Shown here: piece after piece, positions 24,711 through 33,315 of the stretch
Position numbering within the stretch: position 1 is the first letter of the stretch
Layout: each line of letters opens with the position of its first letter
NCBI GenBank assembly: GCA_964528595.1
Contig: CAZGTM010000013.1
Span: 1 to 64,000 of the forward strand
Direction: 5' to 3'
DNA: 64,000 nucleotides
From: CAYFKJ01 sp964528595
GTDB lineage: Bacteria; Pseudomonadota; Alphaproteobacteria; UBA2966
Notes under the pieces: model-generated
What the model was told of the DNA's origin: nothing
The model's database searches: none
What the model saw: only the letters and a program-made list of their open reading frames with translations
Position numbers and translations under genes: made by a program

Positions 24711-25703
24711 TTACTTCGGCATCTTGATGCTTTTGTCGATGAACTCGTTGCTGAAGTGCTTCGACATGTCGAAGGGCTTGTCGAGGAACGGTTTGAATAT
24801 CTCGTAGGATTTGTTCATCCGCGCCTCATCCATGTAGCCCAGGCCGACGCCGGTCGAGGTAGCGTCGGTCATCAGCTCCTTCACCAGGCCCCAGTTCGTC
24901 GTTTCGTTGGCGGCTTTCAGGCCCTTGTTCGCTTCCACCAAGGCGGCAATGCAAGGAGCCGCATCCTTGGCGCAAGCGTGGAAGGCGCGCTGGTTGACTT
25001 TGACGAAGGCTGCCACTGCGGACTTATTGGCTCTAAGGAACTCGCCGTTGACGATGATCGAGTTGCCATAGGGATTGACGCCATGCGCCTTGCCCGAGAC
25101 ATACCCCATGTCCGTGCCCAGCAATTTCTGGAAGATGTGGTGAATATTGTAGAACGAGGTGGTGACGTCGATCGAGCCGGCCTTCAACGCCGAAAGCTTG
25201 GCGTTGGGTTGGATATTGATCCATTTGACCGATTTTTCGCCGATGCCGACATTGGCGGCGAAAGCCGGCCACATCTTGCGCGCGGCGTCCCAAGGCGGGT
25301 TGCCGATCTTCTTGCCGGCGAAATCCTTTGGCCCGTTGATGCCAGAGCTTTTCAGCCAATAAAAGCCGTAGGGGCTGTTGGCGTAGATGTTCATGACAGC
25401 CACCAGGTCGGCGCCTTTAGCGATGGCGGCGAAGACGGGCGGCATATCGGCCAAGCCGATCTGGTTCTTGCCCGCGCCGGTGCGCTGGGCGGACATGGAC
25501 GAGCCCTTGCCCTGCTGGATGTTGAGGTCGAGACCGGCGTCCTTGTACCAGCCCATTTTCTGAGCGTAGTAGTAGGGCGCGTGGTCGCCGCCGGCGATCC
25601 AATTCAGGATAAAATCGATTTTCGGAGCAGCGCTGGCCTGGGCCGCGCCGATCAGGCCGACCGCCGTTGCGGCGGCGGCAAAGAGTTTTAATGAACGAAT
25701 CAT
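24711..25703 (-). CDS. NMT1/THI5-like ABC transporter substrate-binding protein
   Basis: A 330-residue periplasmic binding protein. The signal peptide is LKLFAAAATAVGLIGAAQASA, cut near residue 24. The mature part starts KIDFILNWIAGGDHAPYYYAQKMGWYKDAGLD, the family hallmark shared with thiamine-precursor, taurine and nitrate binders. GKGSSMSAQRTGAG and DVTTSFYNIHHIF follow. I chose ATG 25703, preceded by GGGAGG; the frame stays open further upstream without evidence of coding. It is divergent from the aldolase, permease and ATPase genes at 25823-28545, which supply the rest of the transporter. The ligand is not readable; the gene context argues against thiamine. Confidence 0.87.
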   Translation of the reverse strand: MIRSLKLFAAAATAVGLIGAAQASAAPKIDFILNWIAGGDHAPYYYAQKMGWYKDAGLDLNIQQGKGSSMSAQRTGAGKNQIGLADMPPVFAAIAKGADLVAVMNIYANSPYGFYWLKSSGINGPKDFAGKKIGNPPWDAARKMWPAFAANVGIGEKSVKWINIQPNAKLSALKAGSIDVTTSFYNIHHIFQKLLGTDMGYVSGKAHGVNPYGNSIIVNGEFLRANKSAVAAFVKVNQRAFHACAKDAAPCIAALVEANKGLKAANETTNWGLVKELMTDATSTGVGLGYMDEARMNKSYEIFKPFLDKPFDMSKHFSNEFIDKSIKMPK

Positions 25704-25784
25704 GGATTGTCCTCCCTGGTTGGACATTTTCGAATGACCAAGGATTAGAGTATTAATTGACAAAGCCGACGGCGCAAGGCAAAA

Positions 25785-25805
25785 AATAACTAATTGGTTA
25801 CTTTT
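25785..25805 (-). promoter_or_regulatory. palindromic operator shared with the TetR promoter
   Basis: On the minus strand the site reads AAGTAACCAATTAGTTATT (25803-25785). The promoter of the TetR gene at 34372-34390 reads AAGTAACCAAACAGTTACT. The two agree at 16 of 19 positions with the same dyad. It lies in the 119-bp gap between the divergent binding-protein and aldolase genes, 18 bases before the aldolase start. This is good evidence that the TetR protein also controls this transporter operon. Confidence 0.65.
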
Positions 25806-25822
25806 GACGGGCGGAACCCCCA

Positions 25823-26884
25823 ATGGCCCTTCATCGCAGTGAAATTTCCGACGACGTGCTGACGCTGTTGCAGCAGGGCTGCGCCATTCCGGCCCATCCG
25901 CTGGCCCTGGACGCTGCGCGATCATTGGACGAACGGCGTCAAAAGGCGCTGACGCGCTATTACATCGACGCCGGCGCGGGTGGATTGGCGGTCGGCGTCC
26001 ACACCACCCAATTTGAAATCCGCGATCACGGCCTTTATGAACCGGTGTTGTCGCTGGCGGCCGAGACGGCGCGGGACTGGAGCGGAGATCCCCTGGTCAT
26101 GATCGCCGGCGTCATCGGCCCGACCGGCCAGGCCATCACCGAAGCCCGGACCGCCGTGGGGCTCGGCTATCACGCCGGATTATTGAGCCTTGCCGCTTTC
26201 AAGGACAGATCCGAAGACGAGATCATCGACCATTGCCAGGCCGTAGCAGCGGAAATCCCTTTGGTCGGCTTTTACCTCCAGCCCGCCGTCGGCGGCGTTC
26301 TGCTGAGCGAGGATTTCTGGCGCCGCTTCGCCGCCATCGATAACGTCATCGCCATCAAGATGGCGCCCTTCAACCGCTACCGCACGCTCGACGTCGTGCG
26401 CGGCGTGGTGGCGGCCGGGGCGGAGGACCGCGTGACCCTCTACACCGGCAACGACGATCACATCGTGCTTGATCTCGTCACGCCGTTTGTCGTGCGCCGG
26501 GGCGGCGACGCGGCGACGGTGCGCATCAAGGGCGGTCTGTTGGGGCATTGGAGCGTCTGGGTCAAACCCGCCGTCGATTTGCTGGCCCGCGCCCACGCCG
26601 CCGCCGGCACCGGCGTCGTCGAGGACGGTTTGCTGGCGCTCGATTCGCGGGTCACCGACTGCAACGCGGCGTTTTTCGATGTCGCCAACGATTTCGCGGG
26701 CTGTATCGCCGGCTGCCACGAAGTGTTGCGCCGCCAGGGATTGCTCGACGGCATCTGGTGCCTCGACCCAGAGGAAGGATTGAGCCCCGGCCAGGCTGAG
26801 TTGATCGACAGGGTGTATACCGAACACGGCGATCTGGCCGACGACGATTTCGTCGCCGCCAATCTCGAAAGGTGGCTGACATGA
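25823..26884 (+). CDS. DapA-like (dihydrodipicolinate synthase family) aldolase
   Basis: A 353-residue TIM-barrel Schiff-base aldolase or hydrolase. Lys179 in AIKMAPFNRY is the expected imine lysine, and the Tyr in VGFYLQPAVGG is the expected acid-base residue. AGAGGLAVGVHTTQF occupies the place of the GTTGE pyruvate-carboxylate loop, so the substrate may lack the usual pyruvate carboxylate binding. It is longer than typical DapA (about 292), with an extra C-terminal segment. It is transcribed with an ABC permease and ATPase, and is divergent from their binding protein. That suggests it acts on the imported compound. The product is unknown. Confidence 0.82.
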   Translation: MALHRSEISDDVLTLLQQGCAIPAHPLALDAARSLDERRQKALTRYYIDAGAGGLAVGVHTTQFEIRDHGLYEPVLSLAAETARDWSGDPLVMIAGVIGPTGQAITEARTAVGLGYHAGLLSLAAFKDRSEDEIIDHCQAVAAEIPLVGFYLQPAVGGVLLSEDFWRRFAAIDNVIAIKMAPFNRYRTLDVVRGVVAAGAEDRVTLYTGNDDHIVLDLVTPFVVRRGGDAATVRIKGGLLGHWSVWVKPAVDLLARAHAAAGTGVVEDGLLALDSRVTDCNAAFFDVANDFAGCIAGCHEVLRRQGLLDGIWCLDPEEGLSPGQAELIDRVYTEHGDLADDDFVAANLERWLT

Positions 26885-26982
26885 TCCCACCCAGGGAACA
26901 ACTCGCGACCTATGCCGATGACGTAGACTTCGACAACCCGGCCTGGAAGTTCGATGAAGACGTAGTCGAGCGGATTTCCTGA
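26881..26982 (+). CDS. translationally coupled 33-residue small ORF, function unknown
   Basis: An ATG overlaps the aldolase TGA as ATGA and opens 33 codons ending in TGA at 26982, 28 bases before the permease start. The product would be acidic: MIPPREQLATYADDVDFD then NPAWKFDEDVVERIS. I do not recognise it. The coupling geometry matches that between the permease and ATPase genes, which argues for translation. It could instead be a relic of the aldolase C-terminus. Codon usage looks like its neighbours. Confidence 0.35.
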   Translation: MIPPREQLATYADDVDFDNPAWKFDEDVVERIS

Positions 26983-27010
26983 TGCCACGGAGTAAATAAA
27001 GGCGAGAGCG

Positions 27011-27784
27011 ATGGACAAAATTCAAGAACATGCCTGGCGTTGGGCGCTGATCATCATCGCCCACCTGCTGGTGGTCGTCGCCTGGCACGTCTTCGTCGTC
27101 TGGGGCGAGGTGCCGGCTTACGTCATGCCCACGCCGGCCGATACCGTGCGGGCGCTGTGGGGCGAATACAACTGGGTCCACAACACTTGGATCACGGCTG
27201 GCGAGGTGTTCGGCGGCTATATCCTGGCGGTGGTTGTGGGCGTCGGCCTGGCGCTGCTGTTTTCCTGGTTCGCGCTGTTCGCCGAATTCCTCATGCCGCT
27301 GGTGGTCAGCCTCAACATGATCCCCAAGGTGGCGCTGGGTCCGTTGTTCATCGTCTGGTTCGACTATGGCTTGGGTCCCAATATCATCATCGCCTTCACG
27401 ATCTGCTTCCTGCCCATCCTGATCACCACGACGCGCGGCCTGCAGGAGGTCGAACCCGATCTCCTCGACCTGGTGCGCTCACTTAACGGCTCGCGCTGGC
27501 AGATCTTCACCAAGATCCAGCTGCCGGGTTCGCTGCCCTACATCTTTTCCGGCATGAAAGTGGCGGTCGTGCTGGCCGTGGCCGGCGCCATCGTCGGCGA
27601 ATTCATCGCCTCGGAAGAAGGGCTCGGTTACCTCATGCTGCAGGTCCAGGTCGATCTCGACACACCCGCCATGTTCATGGCCGTCCTGATGATCACCCTG
27701 GTCGGCGTCGTGCTCTACGGCATCGTCATCGCGCTCGAGCGCATCTTCGTCAAATCCGACGCCCGGGTGGAGACCGGCGCATGA
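27011..27784 (+). CDS. ABC transporter permease (SsuC/TauC/ThiX type)
   Basis: A 257-residue inner-membrane permease with about six helices and the BPD_transp_1 fold. The cytoplasmic EAA loop is LVRSLNGSRWQIFTKIQLPGSLPYIFSG. GLGYLMLQ and a final amphipathic ALERIFVK are typical of the nitrate/sulfonate/taurine group. Its stop overlaps the ATPase start as ATGA, so the two proteins are made together. With the binding protein at 24711 and the ATPase it makes a complete importer. Confidence 0.9.
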   Translation: MDKIQEHAWRWALIIIAHLLVVVAWHVFVVWGEVPAYVMPTPADTVRALWGEYNWVHNTWITAGEVFGGYILAVVVGVGLALLFSWFALFAEFLMPLVVSLNMIPKVALGPLFIVWFDYGLGPNIIIAFTICFLPILITTTRGLQEVEPDLLDLVRSLNGSRWQIFTKIQLPGSLPYIFSGMKVAVVLAVAGAIVGEFIASEEGLGYLMLQVQVDLDTPAMFMAVLMITLVGVVLYGIVIALERIFVKSDARVETGA

Positions 27785-28545
27785 CCCAGCCGTTTATTCA
27801 TCTTGAGGGCGTCAGCAAGGTCTACCGCAGCCGCGGGCAGGAATTCCTCGCCGTTTCGGACGTAACCCTGGATGTCGAGGTTGGGGAGCTGATTTCGCTC
27901 GTCGGCCCCTCGGGTTGCGGCAAGACGACGGTGCTGAAAATCCTGGCGGGCCTGCACGACCACAACGACGGCACCGTGCGCATCGGCGGCAACGGCAACA
28001 CCTTCGAAGCGGGCCGCGACGTGGGCATGGTGTTCCAGCAATCGCTGCTGCTGAAGTGGCGCAAGATCATCGACAACGTCCTGCTGCCGGCCGAAATCCT
28101 CGGCCTGCCCAGGGCCGAAAGCCGCGAACGCGCCCGCGATCTGTTGCAGATGGTCGGTTTGGAAGGCTTCGAGAACAATTATCCCTACGAGCTCTCCGGC
28201 GGCATGCAGCAACGCGCCGCCATCGCCCGCGCGCTGGTGCACGATCCGAAACTGATCCTGATGGATGAACCGTTCGGTGCGCTCGACGCGTTGACGCGGG
28301 AAAAGATGAACCTCGAACTTCTGCGCATCTGGTCGGAAAGCAAGAAGACCATCATCTTCGTCACACACTCCATCCAGGAGGCCGTGCTGCTGGGCTCGCG
28401 CTGCGCCGTGCTGACCTCGGGTCCCGCCCGCATGGCCGATAACTTCGCCATCGAACTGGATTACCCCCGCACGCTCGACATGAAAACGCACGAGAAGTTC
28501 GGTGTTTACACCCGGCGGATCTACAAGCTTTTAGGCATGGAGTAG
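27781..28545 (+). CDS. ABC transporter ATP-binding protein (SsuB/TauB type)
   Basis: A 254-residue ATPase. Walker A is GPSGCGKTT (about residue 43), the Q-loop VFQQSLLLKW, the signature LSGGMQQRAAIARAL, Walker B LILMDEPFGALD and the H-loop FVTHSIQEA. All catalytic elements are intact. The C-terminus (LDYPRTLDMKTHEKF) matches the nitrate/sulfonate group. It ends four bases before the convergent MetE-core gene. It energises import by the permease at 27011. Confidence 0.92.
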   Translation: MTQPFIHLEGVSKVYRSRGQEFLAVSDVTLDVEVGELISLVGPSGCGKTTVLKILAGLHDHNDGTVRIGGNGNTFEAGRDVGMVFQQSLLLKWRKIIDNVLLPAEILGLPRAESRERARDLLQMVGLEGFENNYPYELSGGMQQRAAIARALVHDPKLILMDEPFGALDALTREKMNLELLRIWSESKKTIIFVTHSIQEAVLLGSRCAVLTSGPARMADNFAIELDYPRTLDMKTHEKFGVYTRRIYKLLGME

Positions 28546-28549
28546 GCGG

Positions 28550-29572
28550 CTACGCCACGCTTACCTTCGCCCGGCCTTCGTACAAATTCCGGCCCTCGAC
28601 CAGCGCCCTGATCTTGGCGTCGGCGATGGAGCGTTTGAGCATCCAAAAGCCGCAGTCCGGGTGGATGTAGCGCACCCGGCCCCGGCCTAGCGCGTCCTCG
28701 GCCCGTTCGATGGCGCGGGCGATCTGGTCGGCGTTTTCCACCTCCGTCGCCTTGACGTCGACGACGCCGAGACCGAGGCCGATTTCGGGCCGCAGTTCCT
28801 TGAACGCGGCCAATTCCTCGAGGGGCCGGTGGGCCATTTCCATCACGATGTGGTCGGTGTGCAGGCTGTTGAGGTAGTCCATCAGCTGTTTCCAGCTGCC
28901 CGACTGAATGCTCTGGCCGCCGTAGTTGCCGAAACAAAGATGCACGGCGGGGGTCGTCTTGACGGCATCAAGGACCTTGTTGATGGCGTCCGACGCCCAC
29001 TGCCATTCATCTGGGCTGCCCGGCAGGTTGGCCTCGTCAACCTGGACGACATCGGCATCGAGATGGCGCACCTGTTCGGCCAGCACCTCGGCGATGGCGT
29101 CCGTCAGCGCGGGCAGGTCGTCGTAACGGTTGTTGACCAGCGTCTTGGCCAGCATGTGCGGGCCGGTCAGGGTGAATTTCAGCGGTTTGGTGGCCAGCCC
29201 CACGGCGCGGCGGCAGGCTTCCGGCAGGTCAAGCGTACCGCTGGTGATCGGACCGTCAACAATGCCCGGCGGGCGGCGGCGGAAGCCCATGCCAGGCTGG
29301 CTGCGGTAATCCAGCAGTTCCTCGAACGTCACCTCGGAACGGATGCCGCCCATGGGCCGGGTGAAGTACTCGATCATCCCGTTGGTTTCGGGATGGTTGA
29401 TGTCGAAGCGGTAAAGCTCGCCGTCGCACACCACGTCGATGCCGGCCTTCTCCTGGGTGTGCAGCACGACCCGCGTGGCATCGATCAGCCCCTGCTCGGT
29501 GGGGTGGGCGGCTAGCCAGTCGGGCACGGGGTAGGATCCGACGACGGTGGTGAGGATTTGGGGTTCGGTCAC
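28550..29572 (-). CDS. second stand-alone MetE-core-like zinc methyltransferase
   Basis: A 340-residue cobalamin-independent methionine-synthase catalytic domain. The zinc ligands are His and Cys in VHLCFGNYGG, Glu in IVMEMAHRP and Cys in IHPDCGFWML. The start VVGSYPVPDWL is the usual family opening. It is only distantly like the copy at 2222-3328. Its ATG overlaps the pseudouridine glycosidase stop by four bases, so it belongs to that operon. A methyl-transfer role beside nucleoside salvage is unexpected; cleavage or demethylation of a methylated substrate is one possibility. Function cannot be settled from the sequence. Confidence 0.84.
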   Translation of the reverse strand: MTEPQILTTVVGSYPVPDWLAAHPTEQGLIDATRVVLHTQEKAGIDVVCDGELYRFDINHPETNGMIEYFTRPMGGIRSEVTFEELLDYRSQPGMGFRRRPPGIVDGPITSGTLDLPEACRRAVGLATKPLKFTLTGPHMLAKTLVNNRYDDLPALTDAIAEVLAEQVRHLDADVVQVDEANLPGSPDEWQWASDAINKVLDAVKTTPAVHLCFGNYGGQSIQSGSWKQLMDYLNSLHTDHIVMEMAHRPLEELAAFKELRPEIGLGLGVVDVKATEVENADQIARAIERAEDALGRGRVRYIHPDCGFWMLKRSIADAKIRALVEGRNLYEGRAKVSVA

Positions 29573-30492
29573 GATTTCTTGCTCCTGATTGCGATTTCGG
29601 CGGCGAGGCGGGCGTTGTTTCGCACCAATGCGACGTTGGCGCCCAGGCTCCTGCCGTCGGTGAGTTCGAAGATGCGGCCCAGAACATAGGGGGTCACGTC
29701 TTTGCCGGCCACGCCTTCACCCTCGGCCTGCGCCAGCGCTTGTTCGATGATGGGGGAGATAACGGCGGCGGGAATTTCGTCGTTTGCCGGGATCGGATTG
29801 GCCACCAGCATGCCGCCGGCCATGCCGAGTTCGCGCCGGACATGGAAGGCTTCCGCGATCTCTGCCGGATCGTCCAGCCGCAATGGCGCGGCCAGGCCGG
29901 ACGAGCACGACCAGAAAGCGGGGAAGTCGTCCGTGCGGTAGCCCACCACCGGCACACCCTTGGTCTCCAGGTATTCCAGCGTTTTGGCGATGTCGAGGAT
30001 GGCCTTGGCGCCCGCCGCCACGACGAGCACAGGCGTCGCGGCAAGTTCCTCCAGGTCGGCGGAAATATCGAAACTCAGTTCCGCGCCGCGATGGACGCCG
30101 CCGATACCGCCCGTGGCGAAGACGTCGATGCCCGCCAGGTGGGCGCAGATCATTGTCGCGGCAACGGTGGTGGAGCCCGTGCGGCGAGCCGCGACCGCCA
30201 GCGCAAGATCGGCGCGCGAGAGTTTCATTACGCCCTCGGCCTGGGCCAGTTCCACAAGCGTATCGTCTTCCAAGCCGACGCGGATCTTTCCCTCGATAAC
30301 GGCGATGGTTGCGGGCACGGCTCCTGTGCTCCGAATATCGTCCTCGACGCTGCGCGCGGTTTCGACGTTTTGCGGCCAGGGCATACCATGGGTAACGATG
30401 GTGCTCTCCAGCGCGACGAGCGGGCGGCTGTCATCCAGCGCAGCGCGTACTTCCGCCGAATAGTCGAGATAATGTTCAAACTTGGCTGTCAT
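29569..30492 (-). CDS. psuG: pseudouridine-5'-phosphate glycosidase
   Basis: A 307-residue enzyme that splits pseudouridine 5'-phosphate into uracil and ribose 5-phosphate. Family signatures are ALESTIVTHGMPWPQNVETA (about residue 28), ATIAVIEGKIRVGL, TGGIGGVHRGAE, and the late ANPIPANDE with VTPYVLGRI. The Lys in EGKI and the Lys in VVAAGAKAILD are the expected active-site residues. Length matches known PsuG. It lies directly after a PfkB kinase gene (8-base gap) that should act as the pseudouridine kinase, giving a complete salvage route. Confidence 0.93.
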   Translation of the reverse strand: MTAKFEHYLDYSAEVRAALDDSRPLVALESTIVTHGMPWPQNVETARSVEDDIRSTGAVPATIAVIEGKIRVGLEDDTLVELAQAEGVMKLSRADLALAVAARRTGSTTVAATMICAHLAGIDVFATGGIGGVHRGAELSFDISADLEELAATPVLVVAAGAKAILDIAKTLEYLETKGVPVVGYRTDDFPAFWSCSSGLAAPLRLDDPAEIAEAFHVRRELGMAGGMLVANPIPANDEIPAAVISPIIEQALAQAEGEGVAGKDVTPYVLGRIFELTDGRSLGANVALVRNNARLAAEIAIRSKKS

Positions 30493-30500
30493 GGATTTTT

Positions 30501-31382
30501 CTATGCCACGAAGGGCGAGTTGGAATTGACGGTGCGCCTGGCCGTTTCGATGCCGCGTTCGACGGCGGCGGGGAGGGGGTCGCCGGCCTGGATACGGTTC
30601 AGTGTCGCCGCGATTAGCGAATCGCCGGCGCCGTTGACCGAATGAACCTCGACCGTCGGAACCTTTATCTCGTGGACCTCTGCGCCATCTGAAACGGCGA
30701 CGGGGCGAGGGCCGTCTGTGACGACGGCATGGGCGACACCGGCGTCGGCGAGCAATTCGACGGCTTCCACCGCCTGCCTAAATTTCCGGTCGAGGATGGC
30801 GCCCGCTTCCGAGAGGTTGCAGAAGAGGTAATCCGCCGCTTTGAGCGAGGCTTTCAGCCTCACCGCCTTGGCCACAGAAACGGCATCGACGGCCAGCGGC
30901 GGGCGCGGCTTGTTGACGGCTATGGCGAGGATGACCTCGGACAACAGGTTGGCGTCGACAAACCAGAGGCCGGTCTGCGCCAGGGCCTGCATCGGCGGCC
31001 GGAGTTCGCGCGCCGTCAACTGCTCCAGCGCCGTGGTGTCGGATATGGCGACCGACAGTTCGCCATATGGATTTTCAACGGCGACGTAACGGCCGGTGCT
31101 GCGGCCGTCCGGCGGCGGCAGAAACGTTGTGTCGACGCCGTGGTGGTTCATCGAGTCCCGCAGATAGCGGCCTTCGACATCGTCTCCCAGTGCGGTGACC
31201 AGAGCCGTTTTCGAGCCCAACACCGATAGATTGCAGGCGACATTGAAGGCGACACCGCCGACGCCGGTGGAAACCGTGCCGGGGTTGGAGGTCTCCGGCA
31301 TCAAGGGCCCGTGGCTATGGGCGATGATGTCGATCAGGGCCGCACCGAAGCAGGCAATGTCGATGTTCGCGTTTTCCGCCAT
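30501..31382 (-). CDS. psuK: PfkB family carbohydrate kinase (probable pseudouridine kinase)
   Basis: A 293-residue ribokinase-family kinase. GTVSTGVGGVAFNVACNLSVLG (about residues 37-58) is the N-terminal sugar-binding signature, and VNGAGDSLIAATL near 250 carries the catalytic Asp of the GAGD motif. It is immediately upstream of psuG, as in E. coli psuK-psuG, so phosphorylation of pseudouridine at the 5' position is the best assignment. The opening CFGAALIDIIAHS is also seen in PsuK proteins. Other nucleoside substrates remain possible. Confidence 0.85.
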   Translation of the reverse strand: MAENANIDIACFGAALIDIIAHSHGPLMPETSNPGTVSTGVGGVAFNVACNLSVLGSKTALVTALGDDVEGRYLRDSMNHHGVDTTFLPPPDGRSTGRYVAVENPYGELSVAISDTTALEQLTARELRPPMQALAQTGLWFVDANLLSEVILAIAVNKPRPPLAVDAVSVAKAVRLKASLKAADYLFCNLSEAGAILDRKFRQAVEAVELLADAGVAHAVVTDGPRPVAVSDGAEVHEIKVPTVEVHSVNGAGDSLIAATLNRIQAGDPLPAAVERGIETARRTVNSNSPFVA

Positions 31383-31389
31383 TTATCCG

Positions 31390-33252
31390 CTATAACCCAT
31401 AATACCAGGGGGCAGCAAAGGTGAAGACCAGCCACAACAGGATGACCAGCGGCGCGCCGGCCCGGACGAAGTCGCCGAAGCGGTAGTGCCCCGGCCCCAT
31501 GACGAGGAGGCTGGTCTGATAGCCGATCGGCGTGGCGAAGGCACAGTTGGCGGCGAACACAACGGCCACCGCGAAGACCACGGGATCGACGCCGATCTCC
31601 CGCGCGATGCCGACGGCGATGGGCGTGAACAGCACGGCGCAAGCCTTGGAACTGATGATGTTGGCCATTACGGCGGTGAGCAAGAAAAAGGCGGACAGCA
31701 CGGCGGTCGGGCCCAAATCCTCAAAAGCCGTGACGACGATATGGGCGAGAAACTCGGCGCCGCCGGTGGCCTGCATGGCCAAGCCCAACGCCAGGGCGGC
31801 GGGAATCATGGTGACGATTTTGCTGTCGATGGCGCGGGCCGCCTCGCGCACAGTGAGAATGCCCAACGGGATCATGGCGATGGCCCCGATCAGCGCCGCC
31901 ACGACGATGGGCACGACGCCGGTGGCCGCCATTGCGATGACGCCGAAGAACACCGCCGTCGCGCGTTTGGCGCCGTGCAGCAGGGGCAGCGCCTCGGCCG
32001 ACCATTCCATCAACACGACGTCATTGTCGGCGCGCAGGGCTTTGATGTCGTCATCCCGTCCCATGATCAGGAGCACGTCACCGGCTTCCAGCGGCACTTC
32101 GGACATGCGGCTGCGATAGACATGGTTGCGCCGTTCGATGCCCAGAACGTTGCAGCGCGAGCGGCGCTGAAATCCCGCCCGGCCGATGTGGCGGCCGATC
32201 AACTTGGAATAGGGCGCTATCATGACCTCGGCCACAGAACGTTCGCGGAAGGTCGGTTCGGCCTGGCTGGCGGCGATCTTGCCCAAGCCCGTCGCCGCTT
32301 GTAGCAATTCGGGTTCCGTCGCCGTGGCTTCGATCAGGTCCGCCCGCTGGCCCACCACCAGCAGCTGATCGCCGCGTTCCACGACGGTGTTGGTGAAGGG
32401 CGGCACCAGCGTGCGGTCGCCGCGCAGAATACGCCTGATCCTCAGGCCCGGCAGGCCTTCGATGAAGCTTCCATGGACGTCGGCGCCGACCAGCCGGTGG
32501 CCGTATTCGACCTCGATCTGGGTGAAAAAGGACTTGCTCGACCGAGCCAGGATGCGGCTGGCCAGGGAGGTCCGGTCCGGCAGGAATAGCGGATTGATGA
32601 AGATGACATAGATCAGCCCCACGCCCGCCAGCATCAGTCCCGGGACGGTGAAGCTGAAAAAGCTGAAGCCCTGTTCGCCGAGGTTCACCAGCGCGCCGGA
32701 CACCAGCAGATTGGTGCCGGATCCGATCAAGGTCGTCATGCCCCCCAGCACCGCGGCAAAACTCAGGCCCATCATGATCTTGCTTTCGTGCTGGCCCAGT
32801 TTGGTGGCCAGCGTCTGCATGATGGGGATGAAGATGACGACCACGGGGATATTGTTGAGAAAAGCACTGATAACCAGCACGGCGACGAAGGCGATGGCGA
32901 TGGGAATGAGGGGGCTGCCGTCGCCGAAGCGCAGGACGAATTGCGCGCCGCGCTCCAGGATGCCCGTCCGCACCATACCCTGGCCCATTACCAAAAGCGC
33001 CAGCACGGTCAATAGGGCGGGGTTGGCAAAGCCCGCCAGCAGGCGCTCCGGACCCAACAGGTTTGCGCCCGCCGCATCGGCGACCGGGAAAAGCGAAAAA
33101 TAGACCAGCAGCAGGCAGATAATGACGATGGAGGTGACTTCGACGGCGATGCGTTCGATGGCGTAGAGCACGAGGGCGGTGCCGATGGCGGCAAAGGTCA
33201 CCCACATCGCCGTCTCGTTCGGTATGTTCGCCGCAACTGAGCCCACGCCCAT
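31390..33252 (-). CDS. SLC13-family permease with two TrkA-C domains
   Basis: A 620-residue anion permease of the DASS/ArsB-like group. About five N-terminal helices (through LLVMGQGMVRTGIL and ISAFLNNIPVVVIFIP) precede a cytoplasmic pair of TrkA-C (RCK_C) domains at about 225-395. A second helical block follows, with MANIISSKACAVLFTP and CAFATPIGYQTSLLVMGPGHY. The two SNTA-like hairpins are NNIPV and SSKACAV. It lies seven bases upstream of the PfkB kinase, so it is probably the uptake system for that operon. Whether it moves a nucleoside breakdown product, sulphate or a carboxylate cannot be told. Confidence 0.87.
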   Translation of the reverse strand: MGVGSVAANIPNETAMWVTFAAIGTALVLYAIERIAVEVTSIVIICLLLVYFSLFPVADAAGANLLGPERLLAGFANPALLTVLALLVMGQGMVRTGILERGAQFVLRFGDGSPLIPIAIAFVAVLVISAFLNNIPVVVIFIPIMQTLATKLGQHESKIMMGLSFAAVLGGMTTLIGSGTNLLVSGALVNLGEQGFSFFSFTVPGLMLAGVGLIYVIFINPLFLPDRTSLASRILARSSKSFFTQIEVEYGHRLVGADVHGSFIEGLPGLRIRRILRGDRTLVPPFTNTVVERGDQLLVVGQRADLIEATATEPELLQAATGLGKIAASQAEPTFRERSVAEVMIAPYSKLIGRHIGRAGFQRRSRCNVLGIERRNHVYRSRMSEVPLEAGDVLLIMGRDDDIKALRADNDVVLMEWSAEALPLLHGAKRATAVFFGVIAMAATGVVPIVVAALIGAIAMIPLGILTVREAARAIDSKIVTMIPAALALGLAMQATGGAEFLAHIVVTAFEDLGPTAVLSAFFLLTAVMANIISSKACAVLFTPIAVGIAREIGVDPVVFAVAVVFAANCAFATPIGYQTSLLVMGPGHYRFGDFVRAGAPLVILLWLVFTFAAPWYYGL

Positions 33253-33315
33253 CCCCGCCCTTAGACCGTCCTAAAAAATACTAAGCCGAAACATCGTCGG
33301 GGCCAGAATAGACGA

